A stretch of DNA of 64,000 bases from an uncultured Poribacteria bacterium (GCA_958296125.1 OY282444.1:1477176-1541175), one strand, 5' to 3'. Numbered from the stretch's first letter, positions 18,756-27,886 are shown. Notes: generated by a model not told the origin, from the letters alone. Program-made: numbers and translations.

Positions 18756-19331
18756 TTAATTCAATGGTGGGATATAGGGATCTGTTAAGCGATGCGCTTT
18801 TCGCACCAAATCCGGATTAATAGAAAACCTTTTGGCGGCATCAATCAGATGATTCACGTGAGCGTGCATATCCTTTTCCATCTGGGAGATACGGTTCAAC
18901 AGATACGGCCGATCGCTCTGATAAATCGCGTCTTTGATGGTCGAAACTAACTCCGCATAGATTGCGTCTGACTCACCGGTCTCAAGCGCAACGGCAATCT
19001 CAAATGCCTCACTAAGTGTAACCTGCTTTGCACGCACACGCTCTTCATATTCATCCAATGTTTCGTTAATTCGCTCAATGGATACGTCGGCAAATTGAGG
19101 GGCGGGCGCGTCTAGCCCGAAAGTCTGGGCACAGAGCGAGCGTCCAAAGCCAACAAGGAGATGGTGTTGCCATTCCTCTGCGCTCATCTCCTGCCAAAAT
19201 CGAGCAATTCGTTCATCAACGTTGCCCAATCTGACAGATAGCGTAGCGTATAGCTTTGCATGTCTCAGTTCAATCTCCTGACATAAATCAAAGGTTTCTG
19301 CTAAAGTCACAGCCAATTCGCCTTCTTCCAA
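18756..19331 (-). CDS. ferritin-like/rubrerythrin-type diiron protein
   Basis: 191 residues predicted as a four-helix bundle with diiron-type ligands: Glu in EIELRHAKLY (helix 1), Glu and His in EEWQHH (helix 2), Glu in ALETGES (helix 3), His in DMHAHVNH (helix 4). It has no rubredoxin-like Cys pairs, so it is a stand-alone ferritin-like domain, possibly for peroxide or iron handling. The start is TTG at 19331 without a convincing ribosome site; a GTG seven codons in is an alternative. The downstream end converges with the ABC ATPase gene. Confidence 0.75.
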   Translation of the reverse strand: MEEGELAVTLAETFDLCQEIELRHAKLYATLSVRLGNVDERIARFWQEMSAEEWQHHLLVGFGRSLCAQTFGLDAPAPQFADVSIERINETLDEYEERVRAKQVTLSEAFEIAVALETGESDAIYAELVSTIKDAIYQSDRPYLLNRISQMEKDMHAHVNHLIDAAKRFSINPDLVRKAHRLTDPYIPPLN

Positions 19332-19437
19332 TACTGGTTTTACCTGTCAATGGTACATCAGACAGTAGTGGTGGTTTTAAGTAGCTGAAAACCATTTAAT
19401 GCCGGGGGTCACAGCGGAACAATTTCGGGGAAACAGT

Positions 19438-20172
19438 TCAAGGTAAATCGAGAAACGCGTACGGATCAATCCCTCCATCTTCACGGGGAATAACCTTTAT
19501 CCAACTCGGTTGAGTTCCCCCCACGACTGCCTGTTTGTAGTCCTTAAAAAAATAATGAGAAAGGTAACTATTCATATACTCCTCAACACTCCCCTCCGCA
19601 TTTTCAACCTCTGACCACTTTACATAGAGAGTATCTTTGTAAAGTGGATAGACCTTTCCGTTCTGCTCGCTCAGAACGCCGCTATCTGTCTTCTTCCCCT
19701 GTTTCCAAAGTTTAATCAGGACACGATGGATTAACTCATGCTCTATACTCGCATAACCGTCATAGTAGGCCTTCTCAAGTTCCGCCCAGACGTTTTGACG
19801 TGGGTAATCCAGCGGAATCTCAGGATAGGGGCCCAACCCATGCGGAGATTCATGGAGCGGAGGTGGCAAAGTTTCGGCCGGTGTCAGTTCATATGATCCC
19901 GATTTCGATTCTATTTGGATGGAGTCAGAATCAGTGGGCCCCTCCGAATCCGATTCAGCCTCTGAAAATGTTAGTCTTGAAAGATCTATGTCAACTAACA
20001 GGGCAGGGGACTTTACCAACTCTGACACAGGAATTTTCGTGGGAATCGGCTCAGGGTCAAAATCCGCGTAGTACCATTGATTCAAGACGTAAACACTACC
20101 AACGATACACACTGCGATGATAGACATGCCGATAATGATCGGTTCAGGCACTAAATCCAATAAGGTTTTCAT
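19438..20172 (-). CDS. membrane-anchored protein with HELIH motif, paralogue 1
   Basis: A 244-residue protein with one hydrophobic segment (about residues 11-31), a low-complexity acidic linker (about 45-110) and a compact C-terminal domain beginning LGPYPEIP. That domain is strongly similar to residues about 123-254 of the protein at 24830-25594: both contain EHEL(I/L)HRVLIKLW, NG(K/R)VYPLY, QPSWIKVI and EDGGI(D/E)PY. HELIH at 145-149 fits the HExxH zinc-protease pattern, but no third ligand is certain. Sequence after the stop (GCCGGG...GGAACAAT) also resembles the region after paralogue 2, so the duplication included flanking DNA. Function unknown; probably periplasmic. Confidence 0.78.
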   Translation of the reverse strand: MKTLLDLVPEPIIIGMSIIAVCIVGSVYVLNQWYYADFDPEPIPTKIPVSELVKSPALLVDIDLSRLTFSEAESDSEGPTDSDSIQIESKSGSYELTPAETLPPPLHESPHGLGPYPEIPLDYPRQNVWAELEKAYYDGYASIEHELIHRVLIKLWKQGKKTDSGVLSEQNGKVYPLYKDTLYVKWSEVENAEGSVEEYMNSYLSHYFFKDYKQAVVGGTQPSWIKVIPREDGGIDPYAFLDLP

Positions 20173-20346
20173 AGCGAATAGAGAGATGGTTAATTTCTTG
20201 CTTCAACATCGGCAAGGGTATATAACCGATTTGTCCCAGATAAGCTACGGGGCATATCGGGTGCCGTCAGTCCTACCGTTATGTCCCCTAAAGAATGAAA
20301 TCGAGATCTCGGATGGACTCGCTTTCGATTTCTCCTTCATGGGGTT

Positions 20347-22344
20347 TCACCCCGCTGCATCCTTTCCGATTGTCAACTCGTGTCGCAGGGGATGGGTCGT
20401 GTGATGGGATGGTGAGTATTCACCAAATCGCAGCTCCAACTCTCCCAGACTTTCCAGTGACCCAACGACCGTAACCCAATCGCCAATCTGTAGTTCGGTG
20501 TAACCGTGCGTGATTATGATATGCCCAGCGCGGCGAGCTGATAGGATCAATACATCCGCTGGCAGGCGCAAATCTCGGACAGCCATACCCGCCAGATTGG
20601 GATTACGGATCTCTAAATCGATAATATCGTGGTTCTCCTCCATCCCAAGTAACAGTGATACCGATGATGGTGCCCGCACAAAATGGTCGAGTAAGCTAAT
20701 GATTGCCGTAGAAGGTCTGACGGTAAAGGCACCCAGTTCACGGAAACGGTCATAATTGGCTAAATCATTCAATCGCACGACGAGGTTATCCGTTTCAAAA
20801 TGCTCATAGGCGAGTTCACAGATCCGGTAATTTTCTTCGTCAGAAAGCATGACGACAAGGGCACCGGCTTCCCCTACGCCAAACGCTTGTAACTCGTTCA
20901 ACGAAAAACCGGGCATCGGCTGCACATCAAAATAGGAATTTGCCATATTCTTCATCTCCCCCGTTTGCCTGTATGCGACCTTTACCTCCCAATCGTGCGC
21001 GCGTAACTGCCGAGCGAGTGCCAGCGATTGGCTGTCCGAACCAAAAATAATGGCGCTGTGTATCTGATCCGGTTCTGATTTCTTCGCACGAGGACGGGCC
21101 TCTTTTACCCAGACCAATGCCCACTTAAAAAAGGCAGGGCCGATAATCTGATTCACCACGATAGTGGAAATTATCAGGGTGGCGAAAGCCGGTCCCCACG
21201 TCGGAAACGCTCCTCCGACCTCTTTAGCCAATCCCAATCCAACGCCAGCCTGCGTGATATAAGCCATCCAACTGACTTTGTTGTCAATCATCGGTTCTCC
21301 AGCCAGAACGCCGCCGGTAAACGAACCGATGAATATTCCTACCAAACGAACCACAACCAACAGTAAGGTAATTGGCCAAATATCTGCCAAAATATCCAAA
21401 GTGAGTGAAGCACCGGTCAGTGTGAAAAAGGCAATATAAATCGGCGGTCCAATGTCGCGTAGCGTTTTCAAGAACTCATCGCGCAGGGCGGTTGCATTAA
21501 TCAGCCAGAAACTCCCAATCATGCAAACGAGCAGTGGTTCCACAAACACTTCAAAAGGTAATCTGGCGTGGGTGAAATGACGAATCCAAGCGAATGCGGC
21601 AAAAACCGCATAGCCCGTCAGTAAAATCCCTACTATCTTTGCGATGTGATTGATTCGGCTTGACAGAATCCGTTGTAAGATTCTTCCAACGACATATCCC
21701 CCTGCCAATGCCGCAATCAACTCGGCAAATAGCAAAATGATGAAAGTCAGATTAAACCGGAGACCGGTTAAGAGGGCATCCGCGATCGAGGAATTGACCG
21801 AGAACAGGATGATGACAAGGACATCCGTAACGACAGTAACGCCCATAGCCGTTTGTGTAAATGGGCCCTTGGCACGGAGTTCCTTTATAATTGCAACAGC
21901 GGATGAGGGAGATCGGGCGACTAAAATCGCACCCGCGATAATAGCGATGGCAATTCGGCTTGCAACTGGAAGTCCCCGCATAAACGGTATAAAGTCCGCT
22001 AACACAAAAACGGCCAAGCTGCCCAAGATAAAGGTGCTGACGACAATGCCCGTGCTCACCAAATTAATACTCTTAAATCGGCTTCTTAACTCCTTCAAGT
22101 ACAGTTCACTTCCAGCGACAAAGGCAATAAATGCCAAGGAGAGTTCATCCACAAAACGTAATCGCTCGGTCGCCTCTACTGAGATGAAGCCGAATATAAA
22201 GGGACCTGCAACCATGCCGGTAAAAAGGAAGCCACTGATCAAGGGGAGTTTAAATCTAGCGAACAACTCTCCAATCTGTTTTGAAGCCAGCGCAATGAGG
22301 GTAAAACCGGCGACAAATATGAACAAATTTTGATAGGCTGCCAT
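20347..22344 (-). CDS. CPA2-type cation:proton antiporter with TrkA-N and TrkA-C domains
   Basis: 665 residues. The N-terminal ~400 residues hold about 12 membrane segments typical of the Na+/H+ exchanger fold (LSLAFIAFVAGSEL, VVTDVLVIILF, AYITQAGVGLGLAKEVG). A cytoplasmic RCK/TrkA-N nucleotide-binding domain (about 430-545, starting SAIIFGSDSQSLALARQL) and a TrkA-C domain (about 575-650) follow. This is the KefB/C-like plan of ligand-gated K+/H+ or Na+/H+ exchange. It begins 46 bases after the cytidylate-kinase-like gene, so they probably share a transcript. Confidence 0.9.
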   Translation of the reverse strand: MAAYQNLFIFVAGFTLIALASKQIGELFARFKLPLISGFLFTGMVAGPFIFGFISVEATERLRFVDELSLAFIAFVAGSELYLKELRSRFKSINLVSTGIVVSTFILGSLAVFVLADFIPFMRGLPVASRIAIAIIAGAILVARSPSSAVAIIKELRAKGPFTQTAMGVTVVTDVLVIILFSVNSSIADALLTGLRFNLTFIILLFAELIAALAGGYVVGRILQRILSSRINHIAKIVGILLTGYAVFAAFAWIRHFTHARLPFEVFVEPLLVCMIGSFWLINATALRDEFLKTLRDIGPPIYIAFFTLTGASLTLDILADIWPITLLLVVVRLVGIFIGSFTGGVLAGEPMIDNKVSWMAYITQAGVGLGLAKEVGGAFPTWGPAFATLIISTIVVNQIIGPAFFKWALVWVKEARPRAKKSEPDQIHSAIIFGSDSQSLALARQLRAHDWEVKVAYRQTGEMKNMANSYFDVQPMPGFSLNELQAFGVGEAGALVVMLSDEENYRICELAYEHFETDNLVVRLNDLANYDRFRELGAFTVRPSTAIISLLDHFVRAPSSVSLLLGMEENHDIIDLEIRNPNLAGMAVRDLRLPADVLILSARRAGHIIITHGYTELQIGDWVTVVGSLESLGELELRFGEYSPSHHTTHPLRHELTIGKDAAG

Positions 22345-22390
22345 AGTTGGCTTACCTCAACGAGATTAACTAAAGCATTAGCCAGTGCCG

Positions 22391-23194
22391 TTAGCCCCAA
22401 TGCCTTGGATGATCTCGGAGGATGGTCGGGGGAGCGTGGGGGACGAAAGTAGGAAGTGACCTTGGCTCCGGTTCCCTCCACTTTTCCACGCCTCTACCGC
22501 CTTGCGTTTCAGCCTCCTGATGACGGACAGCGGCAATGATAGCTTTTGCCGCCTGTTCGTCGTTCATTGACCCGGTATTTAACACAAGGTCGTAGTGTTT
22601 TGTATCCGCCCAATCGGCATCGTAGTAATGTTTAATATATTGAGCGTGTTGCTTGTCGACAGCTTCAACTTCTTTCTCGGCTAAGGGATAGACGACCCCT
22701 TGATCCTTCATGACCCGTTTGATACGGTCTGCAACAGGTGCAATGAAGCGTACGTGAAGTGTATTTGGCTTGTCGGCGAGAATTATCTGGCTGCCGCGTC
22801 CGACAATGACAGCATTGTCCAACTCCCACAGCTGTTCAATGACATGCTGAAAGGATCCAAATACTTCCGCCTCAGTCGGAATCAGGTCGTCCTCAACCGC
22901 TGCATCCCTCTCAACAGGATAGCTATCCATCAGGAATTCGGATGGGCAGTAATAGTAAGGAAAATCAAGGTATCGTGAGAACTCTGGCACAAAGAGTTTT
23001 TTGAGGAAACCCTTCAGTCCATTCTCACACCTTTCGTCATAGCGGCTGATCTGTTTTGCGGTTGTGTTGGCGGCACGTGCCACCTCGGTGAGGATATTTT
23101 TATCGGAGTAATTGTATTCTAGGTCCTGGGCAACCTGCCGCGCAATCTGTGCACCGCGACTGTAGTATTCTCTGGAAACCGTGATGACTGCCAT
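22391..23194 (-). CDS. cytidylate kinase-like family protein
   Basis: A 267-residue protein of the cytidylate-kinase-like family (PF13189 type): N-terminal MAVITVSREYYSRGAQIA, where the P-loop has degenerated to SRxxxSxGxxIA, then VGRGSQIIL and HVRFIAPVADRIKRVM. The last 35 residues after GGRGV are Pro/Arg-rich and unlike the family. Members may be nucleotide kinases or sensory regulators fused or linked to transport; the antiporter downstream supports a link here. Start ATG 23194 is followed by a good fit to the family N-terminus. Confidence 0.8.
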   Translation of the reverse strand: MAVITVSREYYSRGAQIARQVAQDLEYNYSDKNILTEVARAANTTAKQISRYDERCENGLKGFLKKLFVPEFSRYLDFPYYYCPSEFLMDSYPVERDAAVEDDLIPTEAEVFGSFQHVIEQLWELDNAVIVGRGSQIILADKPNTLHVRFIAPVADRIKRVMKDQGVVYPLAEKEVEAVDKQHAQYIKHYYDADWADTKHYDLVLNTGSMNDEQAAKAIIAAVRHQEAETQGGRGVEKWREPEPRSLPTFVPHAPPTILRDHPRHWG

Positions 23195-23339
23195 GATTGT
23201 TTACCTCCGTCATAATGTTGAGACGCGATAGCTGCCGCGTCCATTTCAGTTTTTTTTGTATGCTGATGTTCCACTTTACTATTTAGCCAGCCCTTTTATC
23301 TTTCCCTCAAAGCTGCGGTAGACGTTGAAGTCATGCCGA

Positions 23340-23555
23340 TTAGGCAAGTTCGTCCGACTCGCGCTTTCGATTGACGAATTGAACCCCTGTATCATCAAAG
23401 GGCTCCCACATTGGGGGTTCCATTAACTGATGTGCAAAATCAACCCCTTCGCGATACTCCTGAAGAATTTCATAGGTCAGTCGATCTATCGTATGGTTTA
23501 ATCCATCCTCAAAACCGTTGAGTTTGAGCCTTAAAGATGCTTCACTCCAAAGCAT
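23340..23555 (-). CDS. small hypothetical protein
   Basis: 71 residues, acidic and soluble, rich in charged residues (REGVDFAHQLMEPPMWEPFDD). No family recognised. GGAGGAGATCGAT directly before ATG 23555 is a strong ribosome site, and it sits between two genes of the same strand with short gaps, so it is probably a real gene of this unit. Confidence 0.65.
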   Translation of the reverse strand: MLWSEASLRLKLNGFEDGLNHTIDRLTYEILQEYREGVDFAHQLMEPPMWEPFDDTGVQFVNRKRESDELA

Positions 23556-23596
23556 ATCGATCTCCTCCGTATTCTTATCGATGTATTTCGATCAAT

Positions 23597-24211
23597 TCAT
23601 CTTTTCTCTACTAGCAAATCGACGCGCTTGACAAGCTCTTTGTAATCAAAGGGTTTGTCAAGGTAGTCCACACAACCTGCACGCATAAGTTCAAGAAATA
23701 GTGCCTGATCCCCATAGGCGGTGATGACCAGAATAGGGATTTTTATATTCAGGTAATTCAGTTCATCAATCAATTGAAGCCCGGTTAAACCGGGTAGCCG
23801 AATATCCGTGATGAGCAGATCTACCGGCCGACCCTTTGCTCGTGCCGCCAATATCTCCTCCAAAGCCTCCCGCCCCTCCGCTGCGGTCGTAACCTGATAA
23901 TTTGCTGTTTCCAGGATAAATGCAAGGGTGTTAAGCATGTTTTGCTCGTCATCAACGACGAGGATATGTTCTTTTACCATGTTTTCCATATAGACTGTTA
24001 CAGGCAAAGAACACGGCTGGATAGTGGGGATAAGGTTGGACTCCACAGGTGCGCTCTCACAGCGGATCAGATTGGCATCCGTCTCATCGCCGCTATGTCG
24101 CCCGTATGTCCCCAACTGCGCCTCGATCTCCAAGGACTCAGCTTCATAAACTTCACCAATTCCCGTAACATGAAGTGCTTTCTGACCGAGAGTTTGCGTT
24201 AAAGTTTCCAT
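23597..24211 (-). CDS. stand-alone response-regulator receiver protein with N-terminal extension
   Basis: 204 residues. Residues about 82-200 form a CheY-like receiver domain: acidic pair in VVDDE, phosphoacceptor Asp in LLITDIRLPG, Thr in VITAYG, Lys in LDKPFDYKELV. No output domain follows. The first ~75 residues are an acidic extension of unknown role; AGGGAGAATT before ATG 24211 supports this longer start, although a second ATG (MENMVKEHILVVDDE) could give the receiver alone. It heads the minus-strand unit with the small protein, cytidylate-kinase-like and antiporter genes. No histidine kinase is adjacent. Confidence 0.82.
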   Translation of the reverse strand: METLTQTLGQKALHVTGIGEVYEAESLEIEAQLGTYGRHSGDETDANLIRCESAPVESNLIPTIQPCSLPVTVYMENMVKEHILVVDDEQNMLNTLAFILETANYQVTTAAEGREALEEILAARAKGRPVDLLITDIRLPGLTGLQLIDELNYLNIKIPILVITAYGDQALFLELMRAGCVDYLDKPFDYKELVKRVDLLVEKR

Positions 24212-24355
24212 AATTCTCCCTGTGTTGTCTGATATTTTCTATCTTAAAAGAAACGTTTAGTCATCGCTCTCGCGTTCGCCCAATTCTTTGTCCAACAGGT
24301 ACAAAGCCGCGCCAGTATCTGACGGGTTTGCTTTTTCGCCTCGATTTGCTGATTA

Positions 24356-24541
24356 ATGGGCAAAATCTATGCCAAAGTGTGCAAAGGGGCACATGAGGCT
24401 TTTTAATCACAAAATGGCATCGGGGACACGCACGAGAGAAACGGCTCTGTCCCGCTTCCTGACTGCCTCCGCCACGCGCTTCGCAGAATTATTTTGAACT
24501 CACGTCGGTGTCGTCATTGGTATGAAATTAAACAGGGGGAA
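24356..24541. repeat. ~186-bp direct repeat, copy A (interrupted)
   Basis: Nearly identical to 25689-25875 (a handful of substitutions and one indel seen by eye). The shared sequence begins ATGGGCAAAATC and runs to the AAACAGGGGGA segment; copy A then has an inserted element and resumes at about 24671 with AATAGAGAATATCGG. The repeats flank the gene 24830-25594. No open frame is convincingly shared. Confidence 0.9.
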
Positions 24542-24670
24542 GAACTTCAAAGGGGTGAAACGGATGGAAGGTCAATTTTGAGGCGGATGCCCCGCAAACC
24601 CTTTTAGATACAAGGTCCGGGGCGATAGAAACAGATGTTGCTAAAAGAAACAAATGTTTCACCCCTTTGA
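24542..24670. mobile_element. MITE-like insertion in repeat copy A
   Basis: Perfect 15-bp terminal inverted repeats TCAAAGGGGTGAAAC (24547-24561) and its complement (24656-24670) bound a non-coding ~124-129 bp element. The other repeat copy reads straight through the junction (25865-25885), which is the empty site. GGAA at 24538-24541 and 24671-24674, present once in the empty site, may be a 4-bp target duplication. Inner CTTTTAG/CTAAAAG arms give extra structure. It carries no gene. Confidence 0.75.
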
Positions 24671-24829
24671 GGAATAGAGAATATCGGATGGGATTGGTTC
24701 AATCGGTCAAATGTCAAGCGAGTTTCAAACCTCTGGATTTCATGACGAAACCTCCTTCTTGGTGTTAAGATTTTATCGCCCACACAGACGATGCCGGGAG
24801 CCGTGGCGGAACAATCCCAAGTAAGCGGC

Positions 24830-25594
24830 TCAATCTAAGCCGAGAAATGAATACGGCTCAATACCCCCGTCTTCGTAATGAATAACCTTTATCCAACTTG
24901 GTTGAATTCCTTCTCTAACCTCTTCTTGGTAGGATTGGAGAGAACTATGAGCGGTAAAGCTGCTCACATACCGCTCAATGCTCCCATCCTCGTTTTCATC
25001 TTCTAAGTACCTAACGTAGACAGTATCGTTGTAAAGTGGGTAGACCCGCCCATTTTTACTACTCATGAACGAACTATCTACCTTCTCCCCTTGATTCCAT
25101 AGCTTAATAAGGACCCGGTGGAGTAACTCATGCTCTACAGTAGCATGCCCCGTCTCATAGAGATTTTCTAAATCCTCCCAGATATTTTGGTTCGGATAAT
25201 CTGACGGAACTTCAGGATAGGGACCCAACCCAAATATAGATTCACGGAGCGGAAGATCGTCCACTACTTTCTCTATCAACAGTGCCTTCTCCTCCCCCGA
25301 CAGCTCTGCCAAGAAATCATCGATCGATTCACTCTCCACCACAGGCGGAACTGTAGGCTTTGATTCCGTGTGCGTAGGCAATGATTCCCCCCCAATAAGA
25401 TCGGGGTCAACCTCAGCGGGTATAACATTTTGGGACAGGGGCAGAGTCGGCGCAGAGATTTCTAGCACCTCAATAGGTTCAACATCGCCATAGTACCACT
25501 CGCTGCCAGTATAGGAACCGACCACGATCAGAACCGCTAAGATAAACGCCCCGATAACCATAGGTGCACGTAAAATCTCAAATAGGTCTTTCAT
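24830..25594 (-). CDS. membrane-anchored protein with HELLH motif, paralogue 2
   Basis: 254 residues, same plan as 19438-20172: one hydrophobic segment (about 10-30), a Pro/Glu/Ser-rich linker, then a domain starting LGPYPEVP at about 123. HELLH lies at 155-159 in EHELLHRVLIKLW; the domain ends EDGGIEPYSFLGLD. Linker sequences are unrelated between the paralogues while the C-terminal domains align along their length, so selection acts on the domain. A weak AGGA site lies before ATG 25594. The gene sits between two direct repeats, suggesting a duplication or insertion event. Function unknown. Confidence 0.78.
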   Translation of the reverse strand: MKDLFEILRAPMVIGAFILAVLIVVGSYTGSEWYYGDVEPIEVLEISAPTLPLSQNVIPAEVDPDLIGGESLPTHTESKPTVPPVVESESIDDFLAELSGEEKALLIEKVVDDLPLRESIFGLGPYPEVPSDYPNQNIWEDLENLYETGHATVEHELLHRVLIKLWNQGEKVDSSFMSSKNGRVYPLYNDTVYVRYLEDENEDGSIERYVSSFTAHSSLQSYQEEVREGIQPSWIKVIHYEDGGIEPYSFLGLD

Positions 25595-25688
25595 TTGGAA
25601 ATCCTCCTTTACGCCGTTAGTTCCATGCTGTTTCTGTTTTTTTAATTTAGCCCTCTCAATACGAAATCTACTAAATTATAATTATGTT

Positions 25689-25890
25689 ATGGGCAAAATC
25701 CATGCCAAAGTGTGCGAAGGGGGCACATGAGGCTTTTTAATCACAAAATGGCATCGGGGACACGCACGAGAGAAACGGCTCTGTCCCGCTTCCTGACTGC
25801 CTCCGCCACGCGCTTCGCAGAATTATTTTGAACTCATGTCGGTGTCGTCATTGGCATGAAATTAAACAGGGGGAATAGAGAATATCGGGT
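25689..25890. repeat. ~200-bp direct repeat, copy B (uninterrupted)
   Basis: The intact copy of the repeat at 24356-24541 plus 24671-24690. It lies upstream of the membrane-anchored gene and carries the empty site of the MITE-like element at about 25870-25875. Confidence 0.9.
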
Positions 25891-25935
25891 AGGATAGAGA
25901 TATGCAACTAAGGACCTTGGGTCTCCCAACCTGTC

Positions 25936-25955
25936 GGGCGAGGTAACCTCGTCCC
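25936..25955. repeat. REP-like palindrome
   Basis: An imperfect palindrome with GGG-GAGGT / ACCTC-CCC arms in the 570-base gap before the RraA gene. Apart from this and repeat copy B, nothing else is recognised in the gap. Confidence 0.4.
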
Positions 25956-26164
25956 TACGATTGATCAAGGTGCCCCCTCCCCAATCCAGCGATGACGCGA
26001 CTCATGGCATAGATTTCCCAATCTGTGATCCGCTTTTCCGGTCGGATCAAACCGTCAATCGCCAGATTATCGAAAAAATATATACCTTCGCAGTCAAATC
26101 GTGTTATAATCAATTTTCGCAAGTTCCGATTCCGTATTTTGACAGTAGCCCCAAGGAGAAATCT

Positions 26165-26902
26165 ATGAATCCGGTCCAAACAATTTCATCTGAAGAGTTA
26201 GAACTTCTTAAAGTCGCAGATACCCCCACAATTTGTAACGTTATCGAACTGTTTGACGTGCGTCCGCGAAACACCGGCTATATGGATGCCCGCATCCAAG
26301 CCTGTTTCCCAGAAATGCCACCGATGGTCGGCTATGCGACAACAGCGACGCTCTGTACCGGCTCACCGCCGCGTGAAGGGGAGACCTACGCCGGTATGGA
26401 TGGACAAATTGCACAGTTCGATTCGATTCCTGAACCCCGCGTTGTTGTCTTCCAGGATCTTGATGTCCCGTCTGCTGCGGCGACATTCGGCGAAGTGATG
26501 TGCATGACCTATCAGACCTTCGGTTGCGTAGGACTAATCACGAGTGGTACCGGGCGAGATTTAGATCAGGTCCGGGCGATCAACTTCCCGACCTTCACAG
26601 ATGGGACCATCTGCTCTCACGGCTACCACCAAATTACCGATGTGAACGTCCCTGTGCATGTCGGCGGGATCGTGGTGTATCCCGGGGACTTGATACATGG
26701 GGATTGCAACGGTGTAACAACGATTCCGAATCATATTGCGGGTCGTGTTGCCCGTCTGTGCGCGGAATATATGGAAGCTGAAGGCTATGTGCTTGACTTC
26801 CTGAAGACCGGCAAGCGCGATTTGGAAGGGTTGCAGGCAGCGCGCGCCGCGTGCGCTGAGAAGTTTGCTGAACTCCGAAAACGTGCGCTCGATTCGTTAT
26901 GA
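26165..26902 (+). CDS. RraA-like (regulator of RNase E / HMG aldolase family) protein 1
   Basis: 245 residues. Start ATG 26165 has AAGGAGAAATCT before it; an upstream in-frame ATG at 25961 lacks one. Family marks: TSGTGRDLDQVRAI with the conserved Arg-Asp, and VYPGDLIHGDCNGVTTIP, where the usual GDxDG reads GDCNG. The family includes HMG/CHA aldolases and oxaloacetate decarboxylases; RNase E control is limited to a few bacteria, so metal-dependent aldolase or decarboxylase is the better guess. The stop overlaps the next start by four bases (ATGA), which indicates translational coupling to the ATP-grasp gene. Confidence 0.86.
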   Translation: MNPVQTISSEELELLKVADTPTICNVIELFDVRPRNTGYMDARIQACFPEMPPMVGYATTATLCTGSPPREGETYAGMDGQIAQFDSIPEPRVVVFQDLDVPSAAATFGEVMCMTYQTFGCVGLITSGTGRDLDQVRAINFPTFTDGTICSHGYHQITDVNVPVHVGGIVVYPGDLIHGDCNGVTTIPNHIAGRVARLCAEYMEAEGYVLDFLKTGKRDLEGLQAARAACAEKFAELRKRALDSL

Positions 26903-27858
26903 AAATTGGATTGCTCTACGAACCTGCCTATTGGTTTCTATTGGAAGATCTGGTTCGAGGGATCGAACATGAAATCAGGCTTATTGGTGGACAGAGTTAT
27001 CACCTGACAACGGACACGCTAGATCAGACGAACGTCGATCTGGTTTATGTGTTACCCTACGACGAACCGGAAAATCTGAAACACCTCGAAGCAGAGCGAC
27101 TGGTTATCAATTCAGTGCGAGCACAGGAAATCGCCATTGATAAAATCGCGACCTCTCGGCTTATCATCGCAAACAACCTGCCGACACCTGAAACGGTCAT
27201 CTCCCAGACACCCGATGCGGTGATAGAGATGTTAGACCGTTACGGAATCGTTCTGTTGAAATCGACAAACTTATGTGGCGGTGTGGGACATCGGATCTTA
27301 CGGCGCGAGGCTTGCTCCCAACGTCGATTAGGTAGGGGAACGATAACGACCCGGATGCGGGATCAGACCTATCAGGTTGCTTTTGGGGCACGCAGCCGCA
27401 TCCTCGATCGGACGCTCGTGCTTGCGCCTCCTTATTACGCACAACGGTTCATCGGCACGACAGCCCAAACCAATGACCGCGTCTATCGCATGTATGTCGT
27501 CGGGGATAGCGTCGTTATGGGTACAATGCGCGTGAAGGAGGGCGTTGATACGGCTGAAAAATCAATTATTAACGTTGCAACGGGAGCGTATTACCAATTC
27601 TTACAACCCCTCGATGGGGAGATGGTCTCATTCGCCCTACGTCTGGCGGATTTGATTGGATTTGAGATTGGTGTCGTTGATTTTTTACGCGATCCATCCG
27701 GACATCCACTGCTCATTGAAGCTGATTGCGATGGCTGCCATCTTTTCATCTGCCGAAAGTTCCAAGAGGCACCCGGGTACGGCACTCCCTACAATTTTAA
27801 CGCGCATCTTGTGAAACGACTTGCAGAGATTGTGGGTGGTGCCCCACACCGCCGATGA
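26899..27858 (+). CDS. ATP-grasp family protein
   Basis: 319 residues with ATP-grasp character: an N-terminal Rossmann-like part, then VLLKSTNLCGGVGHRILRR (nucleotide-binding loop), and near the end FEIGVVDFLRDPSGHPLLIEADCDG, where the metal-binding Glu/Asn pair reads E-x-D. Such enzymes join a carboxylate to an amine or thiol with ATP. No peptide-ligase subfamily can be assigned. It starts inside the stop of the RraA gene and ends about 28 bases before the PhyH gene, so it lies in the same operon. Confidence 0.75.
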   Translation: MKIGLLYEPAYWFLLEDLVRGIEHEIRLIGGQSYHLTTDTLDQTNVDLVYVLPYDEPENLKHLEAERLVINSVRAQEIAIDKIATSRLIIANNLPTPETVISQTPDAVIEMLDRYGIVLLKSTNLCGGVGHRILRREACSQRRLGRGTITTRMRDQTYQVAFGARSRILDRTLVLAPPYYAQRFIGTTAQTNDRVYRMYVVGDSVVMGTMRVKEGVDTAEKSIINVATGAYYQFLQPLDGEMVSFALRLADLIGFEIGVVDFLRDPSGHPLLIEADCDGCHLFICRKFQEAPGYGTPYNFNAHLVKRLAEIVGGAPHRR

Positions 27859-27886
27859 CGAACCCCAAACGGTTAAGGAGATCAAT

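Noticed and set aside
21650-22333. A 227-residue plus-strand frame within the antiporter gene
   Set aside because: It is antisense to membrane segments, has low-complexity Lys/Ala content and no start signal.
24356-24406. A 16-codon frame at the start of repeat copy A
   Set aside because: Copy B has an indel breaking it and no ribosome site precedes either copy.
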